A stretch of DNA of 64,000 bases. Origin: Planctomycetota bacterium. GTDB lineage: Bacteria; Planctomycetota; PLA2; JAEUHO01. Each line of letters opens with the position of its first letter. The stretch's first letter is position 1. A program made the translations under genes and the position numbers. Shown one piece after another: positions 10,301 through 18,096 of the stretch. Below the pieces are notes generated by a model, which saw only the letters and a program-made list of their open reading frames with translations, was not told where the DNA came from and searched no databases. The stretch covers positions 1-64,000 of the forward strand of contig JANQJW010000032.1 of the NCBI GenBank assembly GCA_028281445.1, given 5' to 3'.

Positions 10301-10966
10301 TTCACGCGGCCGGTGGACGACGCCACGCTCGGCTCGCTCTCGATCACGAGCGGCGGCGCCGCGGTGCCGGGCACGCTGACGACCGTCGCGGGCGGCCATC
10401 TCGTCCGCTTCGTGCCGGACACGGTGCTCACGCCGGGCGCGTCCGACTTCGTGACCGTGTCGATCGGCGCCGGACTGGCCGACACGAGCGGCCAGGCCAT
10501 CGACCGCGCCTCCTCGTTCCGATTCGCGGTGCAGCCGACCATCGTCATCGCGGAAGCGACCAACGACGACGGTTCGGTCGGTCTGACGCTGGCCGATCTG
10601 ACGGCGGCGCAGATGCTCGACGTGGGCGCGGCACCGGCGGTCTTCGACGTGACCGGCAACATCGCCTCGACGACCGACGACGACGTCTACGCAATCACCG
10701 TGTCCGCCGGCGACCGCCTCATGGCAACGCTGGTCGACGCGCGCAACGACGGCGGCGAGAACGGCGCGGTCAGTCTCGATCTCTACGACGCGAACCTGAA
10801 CCGGATCACCGAGGGCCGCCGCCGCATCTTCAACGATGTCGGCGCGAGCGACGGCGACACGTACGTCGATCACACCTTCGCGACGGGCGGAACCTACTAC
10901 ATCGTGATCTCGAACCGCGACACGGCGGGCTCGAACCACATCCTGCGCGCGATCCTCGACAACTAG
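7361..10966 (+). CDS. large beta-helix lipoprotein with Ig-like and PPC-like C-terminal domains
   Basis: The 1201-residue protein starts with a lipoprotein signal (lipobox ending in FAGC, Cys about 22) followed by a Gly-rich tether. A fibronectin-like segment (about 50-150) leads to a DUF1565-type entry (GDPSDPFPTIQEGIDAV, about 165) and a long right-handed parallel beta-helix with many N-N-T/G-N turn motifs (about 200-930). A bacterial Ig-like domain follows (about 950-1060), then a C-terminal pre-peptidase-like beta-sandwich with DDVYAITVSAGDRL. It is probably exported to the cell surface as a scaffold or polysaccharide-binding protein. The next gene starts 7 bases after its stop. Confidence 0.85.
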   Translation: MRSTRSLFQVALFSILTIFAGCGGGGGGGDGGGGGGGGGGGSGSSDVYPPLFRGLQSIATAGGASVRIDWKAGDDESGSASLTYRAYAASTSGGQDFSSPVLTTGAGETSAILTSATTPLVAVGTTVFLVVRATDADGNEDRNTVELHAIPVPAGNVAFVSDTAAGGTLGDPSDPFPTIQEGIDAVEGAAGGVVLVDAANGGTTYTPAAGGLTMDTTVGTIGLFGGFARFSTLGPGATGADILASRDVTGNETRIAGDGAEELIDVANALSPTYVDGFTFDETRPVDDSITGTLVFEKGRTAVRGIGTSFGSELGGGDVIRLEAGGPCVQVDSVRGDELLLLSVAYRGENATGAASVLDDSIRAITATDAAVQISGNRLLCGAEVLADTTTTTTLSRISFVGNTVLDAGTRALTVGGGIRSLRFDANHVTDRGQPLEHGETATGFLHVATIGCSVHVAQNLLEDNRGGFDESSMVDLSFAPADPATGGDLTILIEGNEMRNHSGSSVDLDNIADVGANGSVDLTVRFNICNGPSADGVEITTMAGDPFPGVDISVAVHDNTISNTDSIGIDIDVGVAAGRTTDVNLSGNLLAIGESEMIELRDQRPGTSGASDGGVITINISRNIGLGGFEDLETEVGVAPNGRTHLQVVENTVLSSEDMGMNLDLESYIGLAATDYPFPNGVYCFNLFNNDIEGHDDEGVEIEDARSAGSLAVGYIGFNYIQSGADGNDGALDFRQFGADDSGWLIHRSMFGLGGSEGTEAGIEFDLDPSSVRNDLWVMNCTATLASGGGFEFHIDSAQVQCINNTCAFNGINGNSNANFENHNSSPDDGNGQVYILNCIGSHAGGGSGDFDVIGGFRPIYSLARDDSLPGGLGNLSGEPFYDADVTSFPFPISNQYLTTLFRLRDGSPAIDAGHPAARYNDPDGSRNDMGAYGGPGAGPIGPTAAGTAVPFVFVSTYPSVNLHSGSVLVEDDDTIWFGFTRPVDDATLGSLSITSGGAAVPGTLTTVAGGHLVRFVPDTVLTPGASDFVTVSIGAGLADTSGQAIDRASSFRFAVQPTIVIAEATNDDGSVGLTLADLTAAQMLDVGAAPAVFDVTGNIASTTDDDVYAITVSAGDRLMATLVDARNDGGENGAVSLDLYDANLNRITEGRRRIFNDVGASDGDTYVDHTFATGGTYYIVISNRDTAGSNHILRAILDN

Positions 10967-10972
10967 TCCTGC

Positions 10973-11914
10973 ATGCGAACCCGGCACGTCGTTGTCCTGG
11001 CGCTCCTGGGCGCCGCCGCCATCGGGGCGGCGGTGCTCTGGGGGAGCGGTCCCGATCGCGGGCGAACCGGCAGGCGATCGGGAGTCGCGGCCTCCCGACC
11101 CGACCGTGGGACGCGGACACGGCGCACCGTCTCCACGCCGTCCGCGCGGGAGGGCGCCTCCCGATCGGACGCCGAACCGCAGCGGACGTCTCGCGCGAAC
11201 CGCGACGGCATTCCCTTTGCCGAGCGCAAGGCGCTGCTCCTCCAGGAAATCGAGGAGCTGGAGGCGGTGCTCGCGCAGGAGCGCGAGCGCGAGCGTGCGG
11301 AGACGGCGCGCGAGGAGCAGGTCCGCGAGGCCGCCTGGTCGCGCCGCATCGACGATCTCGTCGCCAAGGTGCGGGCCGATGCACGGCAGGCCGACGTGAT
11401 GGTCGCCGAAATGGACGCGACCGGGAACGAGGCGTTGGCGATCCGGCTCGCTCGGATCCTGCGCCGCGCCGAGCATCCCGAGCTGCTCGAGGCGATGCAG
11501 GAGCGCGTGACCAAGGGGGAGTCGCCGATGCAACGGCGGACCGCGATGCTCGTGCTCGAGACGCGCGACGCGGAGCTTTGGCTCGAGCCGGTTTCGCAGG
11601 CCTACGCCTCGGACGCCGACGCGTCGGTGCGCGACGAGGCGAGCGGCGTGCTGGCCCGTTCGCTCGCGGACCGCAAGCACATCACGGTGCACGACCGCAT
11701 GCGCGTGACGATCCAGGAGAGGCTGGACTCCGACGAGCCGCGCGACCGCGTGCGCGCTCTCCAGGCGATGCTCGGGGATCGCCGACCGCGTCCCGCCGAT
11801 CTCGCGCGGGCGAAGGCGATGCTGAAGGACGAGGACGAGAGCGTGCGCGCAGCGGCGAAACGGACCGTGCGCGTTCTCGAGTCGATCCTGAATCGCGCGC
11901 CGGCCGCGCGCTGA
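10973..11914 (+). CDS. membrane-anchored coiled-coil/HEAT-like protein
   Basis: A 313-residue protein with an N-terminal signal anchor (VVVLALLGAAAIGAAVLW), an Arg/Ser-rich stretch, a Glu/Arg coiled coil (about 80-125) and a C-terminal array of short helical pairs with VRDEASGVLARSL and VRAAAKRTVRVL, typical of HEAT-like repeats. It follows the beta-helix lipoprotein by 6 bases and is probably in the same operon. No enzymatic motif is seen. A role in assembling or presenting the lipoprotein is conceivable but not shown. Confidence 0.7.
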   Translation: MRTRHVVVLALLGAAAIGAAVLWGSGPDRGRTGRRSGVAASRPDRGTRTRRTVSTPSAREGASRSDAEPQRTSRANRDGIPFAERKALLLQEIEELEAVLAQERERERAETAREEQVREAAWSRRIDDLVAKVRADARQADVMVAEMDATGNEALAIRLARILRRAEHPELLEAMQERVTKGESPMQRRTAMLVLETRDAELWLEPVSQAYASDADASVRDEASGVLARSLADRKHITVHDRMRVTIQERLDSDEPRDRVRALQAMLGDRRPRPADLARAKAMLKDEDESVRAAAKRTVRVLESILNRAPAAR

Positions 11915-11986
11915 GCTTCGCCTGCGACATAGGCAAGCGGCGGGATTCGGCCTCCGGGGCCGGAATCCGGGGCGAGGAGATCGTCC

Positions 11987-12109
11987 ATGAAACCGTTGGC
12001 ATGCACCCTGATTCTGTTTCTTGTGGCCTGCGAGGCGACGAAGAGCGGGCCGTCCGATCCGTCGAGCCCGAGCGCGGAGCCGATGCGCGCGAAAGACGGC
12101 GTGGTCTGA
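11987..12109 (+). CDS. 40-residue lipoprotein
   Basis: A short gene with GGCGAGGAG before ATG 11987. It encodes a lysine-bearing start (MKPL), a hydrophobic core (ACTLILFLVAC) with lipobox LVAC, and a 25-residue polar, Ser/Pro-rich tail. It lies downstream of the beta-helix lipoprotein and HEAT-like genes on the same strand. Small entericidin-like lipoproteins look similar, but no family can be assigned. Confidence 0.6.
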   Translation: MKPLACTLILFLVACEATKSGPSDPSSPSAEPMRAKDGVV

Positions 12110-12158
12110 CATCCACGGCCTAACGAGGCGCAACGTCGCCATCTACACGGTCGGTGCC

Positions 12159-12790
12159 ATGATGGCCGCCGCGGGATTCGGCCTCGCGTTCTGGGTGAAC
12201 TGGGTCAGCGCCACCGCGCGGACCGCGAGCAGTGATGCAAGCCAAGCCGTGACTAAGGTGCGAAATGAGGTCGAGCAGGGCATGAAGAAACTGAGGGCGA
12301 CAGCGAGAAGCGAGATCGGGGATGCTGCGGAGTCCTTCCTCCCCATCGGAACGATCATCGGATGGCCCGGCGAGGAGATTTCGGATGGATGGGCACGATG
12401 CGTCACGGCGTAGTTCTTCGGACGGCTCTCGTCATGGACCGCTCCCTTGACGCCTCCCGTCTCCGCCATGGCGGTCGGATGCTTGCCGTCAACACTCCCG
12501 TGTACACCCTCCGCAGGGACGGTGGACATGCGGAGTTCGTAGACGCTGTGCTTGTGTTCGCCCGCATTGTCCTTCTGGACCGATCCAGGCAACCTGCCGG
12601 TAGCGTCATCCGTCAGGCCATGATCCGGCGGCTTCGGGTTCGTGGGCTTCTCGCCGTTCTCGGTGTCAGCCGTGAGATTGGCACCACGCAGGAACAACCC
12701 GCGCAGATCCGGCAGCGTCTCCTCGGGAGCCAGGACCTTCTTGAGGTCCGTCCACGCGGGATTGACCTGCCCCCGATGAGTGTGCCACCT
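12159..12790. pseudogene. phage tail-collar-domain gene with an inverted C-terminal half
   Basis: On the plus strand, 12159-12400 encodes a membrane-anchor segment, a coiled coil and the opening of a tail-collar domain (LPIGTIIGWPGEEISDGWARC), then stops at 12413. The continuation of the same domain lies on the minus strand, reading from about 12790 to 12402: QVNPAWTDLKKVL, LPDLRGLFLRG, GEHKHSVYEL and finally HDESRPKNYAV. The two halves converge, so a segment of roughly 380 bases has been inverted within one gene. Next to it lies an IS3 transposase remnant. Function is lost in this orientation. Confidence 0.7.
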
Positions 12791-12796
12791 GGCAAC

Positions 12797-12976
12797 TCAC
12801 AAAGCGGCGCGCACCGCCACGTCTTTCGGTAGCCAAGCCTGCGGGGCCGGAGGCCTGTAGCCGAGCGAGCTGTGCGGCCGGAAGTGGTTGTACTCCCAGC
12901 GCCAGCGTTCGATCAACACCTGGGCTTCCTTGAGCGTGTAGAAGATCTCGCCCGTAAGCAGCTCGTCAAGGCGATT
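12797..12976 (-). pseudogene. IS3-family transposase (OrfB) C-terminal fragment
   Basis: About 59 codons on the minus strand read NRLDELLTGEIFYTLKEAQ..., followed by WRWEYNHFRPHSSLGYRPPAP and a stop at 12797. This is the conserved C-terminal end of IS3-family integrase-core transposases. The 5' part is missing: the fragment begins where the island-flanking repeat starts (about 12990). No terminal inverted repeat was identified. Confidence 0.85.
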
Positions 12977-12993
12977 CGGGCGAGGACTAAAGC

Positions 12994-13206
12994 CGGGGCC
13001 ATATCCGGGGCCATCCTGGTGTGCCCAGGTGTGCTCCCACGTGCTCAGGTGGGATTCGAACTCGCCACCGCGGTCGAGATTGAATGACCGGGAAACCTGG
13101 GCTCACGCGCCAAGATCAGTCACGGAGCCCAGGAAGTAGGTGGCGGGAGAGCAAGGGAATCGAACCCTCCTATCCAAGGTTGCCCAGGGACACAGCGGTT
13201 TTGAAG
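12994..13206. repeat. left flanking repeat: 3' part of tRNA-Sec plus 3' flank (att-like)
   Basis: Bases 13141-13206 equal the last 66 bases of tRNA-Sec (minus strand: from the anticodon loop through the variable arm, T arm and acceptor to CCA). They are identical to 53400-53465. The 147 bases to the left (12994-13140) are a diverged copy of 53254-53399, sharing CGGGGCCATATCCGGGGCC at the outer end. Similarity stops abruptly in the anticodon arm, as expected for a tyrosine-recombinase crossover in a tRNA gene. Confidence 0.85.
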
Positions 13207-13358
13207 GCTCAACCTCGGATTGTGCAAGCATGACGAGCCACATGAGTTACGTCGATCAGCCTTGCTCACCGGGGCCAATCACGGGGCCACCGAAGTCTCT
13301 CCCACCATGGCACACGGAGGCCCACGGGGAGGTACAAGGGGGTCCGGAGGTCAAAGCC

Positions 13359-13826
13359 ATGGAGTCGGAACGGATCAAGATCGCGACCAGACTGGTGCTC
13401 GACGAGAAGGCCGTGCGTGCGCTCCCGCGCAACGACTGGGATGCACTTGTTCGCGCGGACGGCACCCCAACTGTCCTAGACGACGCTCCTGCTCCACTCG
13501 ACGGGGTCTCGCGAGATGCCCACCTCACGTGTGCCGCTGCCAGCGGGGTTCTGAACCCCGACCCGGGGATTGACCTGATTCGCTACGACCCCGACGACCA
13601 TCCCTACATCTACAACATTGACCACTACCTAGTGATTGAGGACATCACCGCTCACCCGCGCTACGCAGAGTTCTTGGACGCAGCAGGTGTCGAGGACTCA
13701 GCGCTCTTGCGACAGGAACTCGGAAAGTGGGTTTACACCGTGGGTCCGCAAAAACTCCCCGACCACCACTGGTCCGTTGAGATTCCAAAGCACATTCGGG
13801 ACGCCAAGAGGCGCGAGGAACCGTAA
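13359..13826 (+). CDS. hypothetical protein
   Basis: A 155-residue protein starting at ATG 13359 with GGAGG upstream. It has a normal soluble composition, a mid-region rich in Asp/Tyr/His (RYDPDDHPYIYNIDHYLVIED) and a C-terminal basic segment. No signal peptide, membrane segment or known motif is recognised. It is the only intact gene between the left att-like repeat and the decayed tRNA copy at 14592, so it may be the cargo of an earlier small insertion. Bases 13827-14120 hold nothing recognisable. Confidence 0.5.
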   Translation: MESERIKIATRLVLDEKAVRALPRNDWDALVRADGTPTVLDDAPAPLDGVSRDAHLTCAAASGVLNPDPGIDLIRYDPDDHPYIYNIDHYLVIEDITAHPRYAEFLDAAGVEDSALLRQELGKWVYTVGPQKLPDHHWSVEIPKHIRDAKRREEP

Positions 13827-14120
13827 ATCAAGGGACGACATCAACGCGCCATTCAGATCCGAGCTGACGGAGCGCCCTGGCTAGGCGCGCCCCTCTGTCG
13901 GTCCGACGCAGCAGGTAGGTGATAGCAACATCGCGGCGCACGGACACGCCGATCGGCGGCGATACAGCTACCTCTTGCTGCACAGTCCGTCCGGGAGAGT
14001 CCTGATCTCATCGTGTCTGATGGAGTGATCCAGGGCGTCGATCGGGATGCCAATCGACTCGTCATCCGGTTTCATCTGCTGAGCGCCGCGTTGCCCTGCG
14101 GCGTCAGCGCGATGGCTCCC

Positions 14121-14570
14121 CTAGATAGGGAACAGATCTTCTTCCAGGTACTTGAATCCATTATCGTAGGCGACGGTGACAACCGTCGCTTCGGGTCCGA
14201 GACTCTCGACCAGTTGCGCCGCCAGGACGTTCATGCCAGTTGACGTTCCGGCAAAGATACCCTCGTCGTGTGCCAAGCGCCTCGCCATGTGTCGCGCAGA
14301 GTCCTCTGGCAACGTCATCACATCAGTAACGACGGATCTGTCGAACAGCGGCGGAACAAGACCAGCAGCCGTGCCATCGATCCTATTTGCTGCCCCACCG
14401 GACAGCACGGGCGACGTGTCGGGCTCCAGCGCGATCACTCGTGCCTCAGGTAGCGCTCACGGACAACACTGCCGACGCCCACGATCATCCCGGCGTTTCC
14501 GACGCACCCGTAACAGGCGTCGATCCGTCGCCCGACCTGCTGCGCCAAGATCCACGTCCGGCGCTTCTGA
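14121..14570 (-). pseudogene. cysteine synthase-like PLP enzyme, C-terminal remnant with frameshift
   Basis: Minus-strand codons near 14565-14450 read ILAQQVGRRIDAC...GNAGMIVGVGSVVRERYLR, matching the middle of CysK-type enzymes. After a frameshift near 14440 the C-terminus follows (ALEPDTSPVLSGG, GTAAGLVPPLFDRS, DEGIFAGTSTGMN) to a stop at 14121. The N-terminal half, including the PLP-lysine region, is absent; the frame ends next to the decayed tRNA-Sec copy at 14592. The break and truncation make it non-functional. Confidence 0.8.
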
Positions 14571-14591
14571 TTCGCCTGCGGCGAGTCTGCA

Positions 14592-14652
14592 GAAGAGCAA
14601 GGGAATCCCTCCTATCCAAGGCTGCCCAGGGACACAGCGACTTTGAAGACCG
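14592..14652 (-). repeat. decayed copy of the tRNA-Sec 3' half
   Basis: The plus strand reads AGAGCAAGGGAATCCCTCC then TATCCAAGGCTGCCCAGGGA, ACAGCGACTTTGAAGACCG. This matches the tRNA-Sec 3' half with the T-loop bases deleted and several substitutions, including in the anticodon stem. Similarity continues to the GGTC before the anticodon loop, slightly further than in the left repeat. It is probably an old attachment site left by an earlier insertion. Confidence 0.75.
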
Positions 14653-15049
14653 GCTCCGGCGCCAAGTGACTCGTCACAACTACTTTTCCACCAAGGAGTT
14701 GCAGAAGCGCCCGGAGTGAGCCCTGTGCTCTGCCCCCCCCCCGGCGTGCCCCGACGGGTTGCCAGCCCGTTCGATTGGTCACGGGACGTTCACGAGCACC
14801 ACCAGACAGGTCGGGTGGACCCGAGAACCTGCCGGATGGGGTCTCGAAGTAGCCTGACGCGGAAGTGGCGCGGGCGGACCACCGCGAGGATGCGGCGTAA
14901 GAGTCCTGGCAGCACGGCACATCCGAAGTATCCGGCCCCACGACCACGATCCCTGAACACCCAAGCCAATCAGCGCCAGCACGCATCCGCGTTGAAGAGC
15001 TACGAACGACGACCTACCATGAGCCTCGCGGCCTAAAGGGGAGAAGCAC
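14653..15049. other. intergenic region upstream of the ABC operon
   Basis: No gene-like frame. It contains a C10 homopolymer run near 14733. The end of the region carries GGGGAGAAGCAC, the ribosome site for the solute-binding protein gene. The operon promoter should lie here but no clear -35/-10 pair is evident. Confidence 0.4.
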
Positions 15050-16435
15050 GTGACCGACAAAGCCTCCATTTCCCGAGTACCGATCTTCGCAGCAATCGCG
15101 CTCCTGGTGCTCGCCGTGGTTGTCATCCTGTACGTCTTGTTCGGTCATGAGAAGCCGACCATCACAGTGATTGGCGAAGACTCATCGAATCTCCGGGCAA
15201 TGGAAGCTCTCAAATCGAGCTACGAGCAAGAACAAGGCGTGAGCATTCGCTTCCAAGCCGACGACTTCGATACCGCGTGGGAGAAGGCCAACAAGGATCT
15301 TGAAGGAGAAGCGGGCGCCTACGACATCATCCTTCAATACAACTTCTCTTTGTCGAACTATGTTCGCAACAAGCACGTATTGACATTGGATGACCTTCGT
15401 CGTGTGACTCCTACGTCACCATTCGCGCGAATCGAGGCCTCTCTGTTTCGAAACGCTTGGCGAGAAGTCGGCTTCTACTACAGAGATCCCTCTGATCCTT
15501 CCCGCGGAGAGCAAGACGTCGGATATCCGTTTGCCGCAAACACAATGCTGCTTGTGTACAACAAGAAGCTATTCAATGACGGCGAACTGCAGACACGCTA
15601 TCTGACCAAGCACGGCACGAAGCTGGCACCGCCGACCACATGGAGGGAGTTTCGGCAGCAAGCAGAGTTCTTCACTGACCGCAGCAACAAAGACACCTAT
15701 GGCCTATGCCTGCAGGGAAAGGCGGGCGGGTGGCTCTATTACGAGTGGTGCAACTTCCTCTTTGGCTCAGGCGGGAGAGTGATGGACAAGACTCGAGGCT
15801 GGGAGGGAACCGCAGAGACCCCCCTTGAGTTTGACAGTGAGAAGGGAAGGAGCGCGACCGCGCTCTACTCAAGCTTGGTCAAGTACTCAGCCGGCGACTT
15901 CTACGCCACTGACGCGACCGTGCAGCGGGAGCAGATGCTGAAGGGCAATGTCGCCATGTGCATAATGTGGAGCGACTACGTATTCGAGCTCGAGCGGCGC
16001 AGCGGAGACGCGGACTTGGAGTTCGGATACGCCACAATTCCGGGCGACGTGAGCATGCTTGCGGGCGGTGCTTTCTATATCAACAAAGATAGTGCCAACC
16101 CGACCAAGGCCATCCAATACGTGCTCCACCTGATGGACGTCGAAACCCAAGTTGCACTGATGAAGAAGGGGCTCTGTTCGGCATGCAAGACCGCCTACGA
16201 CAACAGTGATGTAAAGCGGATCCCCTATGTGCCGGCACTAAGACGCTCTCTTGAGCGCGGTGTATACATGCTTGAAGCTGGCCCGGACAGCGTTGCTCTT
16301 GAGGCGGCCCTCACCAAGCAGTTGCAGCGAATCTGCCGCGGAGAAGTTGATGTCTCAAGCGGACTAAAAGCCGCCAAAGAGGAAGCTGAGAAGGCACGTC
16401 GAAAGATCTGGAGCCAGCTCACATCCAATCGCTAG
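15050..16435 (+). CDS. ABC transporter substrate-binding protein (family 1 type)
   Basis: The 461-residue protein starts at GTG 15050 after GGGGAG. It has one N-terminal hydrophobic anchor (IFAAIALLVLAVVVILYVLF, 12-31) without a lipobox, so it is probably membrane-tethered. The rest follows a periplasmic-binding-protein fold: ITVIGEDSSNLRAMEALKSS, YDIILQYNF, YPFAANTMLLVYNKKLF, PTTWREF, and a C-terminal helical region ending in KKGLCSACKTAYDN. The YNKKLF and TWREF motifs are typical of family 1 solute-binding proteins for sugars, thiamine or iron. It is the first gene of a five-gene operon with a permease and ATPase. Confidence 0.85.
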   Translation: MTDKASISRVPIFAAIALLVLAVVVILYVLFGHEKPTITVIGEDSSNLRAMEALKSSYEQEQGVSIRFQADDFDTAWEKANKDLEGEAGAYDIILQYNFSLSNYVRNKHVLTLDDLRRVTPTSPFARIEASLFRNAWREVGFYYRDPSDPSRGEQDVGYPFAANTMLLVYNKKLFNDGELQTRYLTKHGTKLAPPTTWREFRQQAEFFTDRSNKDTYGLCLQGKAGGWLYYEWCNFLFGSGGRVMDKTRGWEGTAETPLEFDSEKGRSATALYSSLVKYSAGDFYATDATVQREQMLKGNVAMCIMWSDYVFELERRSGDADLEFGYATIPGDVSMLAGGAFYINKDSANPTKAIQYVLHLMDVETQVALMKKGLCSACKTAYDNSDVKRIPYVPALRRSLERGVYMLEAGPDSVALEAALTKQLQRICRGEVDVSSGLKAAKEEAEKARRKIWSQLTSNR

Positions 16436-16441
16436 CCTTTC

Positions 16442-18094
16442 ATGGCAACGGGCTCGACCATTTGGAGATCAAGAAGAGTCGCTTTCTGCGCATCCATCGC
16501 CTCGGGACTGCTTCTCTGGATCTACTTTCTACCGGGAACGTCACTGTTAGCAACCGGGGTCGAGTCGCCGCTTGAGGTGGTCACTGAACCGGCGGTCCTT
16601 CGGACAATCGTTGTCGCCTCTGTCTCCGCGCTAGTGTGCGTGACTCTTGGTGTGGCGCTTGGATCTTGGCTCCTCCCGCTCATGCCAACGCACCTCTTTG
16701 GCGCCCTGGCTGCCCTTCTTCTAGTACCTGCTCTGATGGGAGACTTGGTAGTTGGGGCGATGGTCAAGATGCTACTCGTAACCACGGACGGCGTACCAAC
16801 AGCGGTTCGCGACAGAGATGAAACAGCCACAAGCATCGCTTTGGTAGCTGTCAACACTTGGCAGTACGCGCCCATGTGTGTGTACCTGGTGTGGCTCCGT
16901 CTAAGTACATGTCGGCGCAAGCTGCTCGACTTCGTCAGCTCGATGGACCTTCTCCCTGCCGAGCTTACGCGCGATGTACTCTGGCCGCGCTGCAGGAGCC
17001 TCTCGACAGTCTTGGTTGTGATGATTGTGCTGCTCGTGGCGAGCGATTACTCGAAGCCTGAGACCATCCTGGGCGCATCAGAAGGGACGGACACATCCCA
17101 AGCCACGCATTGGCTTTATGAGCAGCATCGGCAGTGGCGCCTGACCGATCGAAACCTCGCGGCGTCCGTGGCTCTGGGCCGATCGATTCCGCTCATGGGT
17201 GTCATTCTAGCCCTCTCGATCGTGCTTGCGTTTGTCACGTGGCGCTACGGCGCACACCCTACACGAGCGCTGCAAGCCGTGACCGCCCGTGTCTCCCGAC
17301 TGCGTCGAGATGGAAGGTCAACTGCAGCGGGCCGGCAGTCCAGAATGTACAGGCGATATGGGATGGTGGGGCTCTTCGCGATGATGTCGCTCGCCCCGTT
17401 CGCGGCTCTCATCATCATGGTTCCTACCGAGTTGCCATCCAACACCGAGAGACTCCCACTTGCGGTACTGCTCTCCGTTCTTTGCGGAGTTGTGTCTGGC
17501 ACATGGGCGATTCTCTTGGCCCTGTTGTGGCGCATGGGCCTGAGGACCAGTTCGAAGGTCGGCCGCTGGAAGTCTGCCCTCGTACCCGTCCTGGCTGTGG
17601 CCGTCAAAGCGGTTCCGCCATTGATCGTTGTGGTGGGTGGGTACGAGTGGTTCAGCTCGTTCGCGGGAAACGGCCCACTCGCTGGACTTGGGGCACGCGT
17701 GTTCGGACAGAGCATACTAACCGTCCCGTTTCTGTTCCTCTTCGCAAGCTGGCTCCACACACGTGTCTCTGATCGAGAGATCGAGTTTCAGCACCTGGTG
17801 CGACCGGGATTGCGAGCCCCGTCGGCACACTCCTTCTTCTCGCGCCTAAGAGTGGACTATGGCCTCGTGTTCCTATTCGCGACTATGTTCTGCTGGAACG
17901 AAGGGGTGATAGCGGCCATGGTGTCCGATGACTGGCCCTCTCTGGCGAGCACCCTACAAAGACAGATCGGCAGGAGAGCGGACTTCGGCCAGGCAACGGG
18001 CGCGATCTGCTTCACTGTGTTCCTCTGCCTGATCGGAGTTGCATGGTGGACGCTCATGCTGCGACGCAGCATGACCAGGACTGACGAGGAGTAA
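16442..18094 (+). CDS. ABC transporter permease, double (fused) membrane domain
   Basis: A 550-residue integral membrane protein with about 11-12 hydrophobic segments arranged as two repeated halves (about 15-270 and 300-545). An EAA-loop-like sequence follows each half's fourth segment (LLPAELTRDVLWPRCRS in the first). The fused-permease layout resembles FbpB/ThiP-type importers, in which one chain supplies both membrane domains. It starts 6 bases after the substrate-binding protein and is followed at once by the ATPase. The transported substrate is unknown. Confidence 0.8.
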   Translation: MATGSTIWRSRRVAFCASIASGLLLWIYFLPGTSLLATGVESPLEVVTEPAVLRTIVVASVSALVCVTLGVALGSWLLPLMPTHLFGALAALLLVPALMGDLVVGAMVKMLLVTTDGVPTAVRDRDETATSIALVAVNTWQYAPMCVYLVWLRLSTCRRKLLDFVSSMDLLPAELTRDVLWPRCRSLSTVLVVMIVLLVASDYSKPETILGASEGTDTSQATHWLYEQHRQWRLTDRNLAASVALGRSIPLMGVILALSIVLAFVTWRYGAHPTRALQAVTARVSRLRRDGRSTAAGRQSRMYRRYGMVGLFAMMSLAPFAALIIMVPTELPSNTERLPLAVLLSVLCGVVSGTWAILLALLWRMGLRTSSKVGRWKSALVPVLAVAVKAVPPLIVVVGGYEWFSSFAGNGPLAGLGARVFGQSILTVPFLFLFASWLHTRVSDREIEFQHLVRPGLRAPSAHSFFSRLRVDYGLVFLFATMFCWNEGVIAAMVSDDWPSLASTLQRQIGRRADFGQATGAICFTVFLCLIGVAWWTLMLRRSMTRTDEE

Positions 18095-18096
18095 CG

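Noticed and set aside
9689..12142. 817-codon minus-strand frame
   Set aside because: Arg/Ala/Val-rich shadow of the lipoprotein and HEAT-like genes.
13045..13080. Separate tRNA gene in the left flank (T-arm-like GATTCGAAC)
   Set aside because: Only a T-arm resemblance; no acceptor or anticodon stem can be completed, and the right copy has lost the motif.
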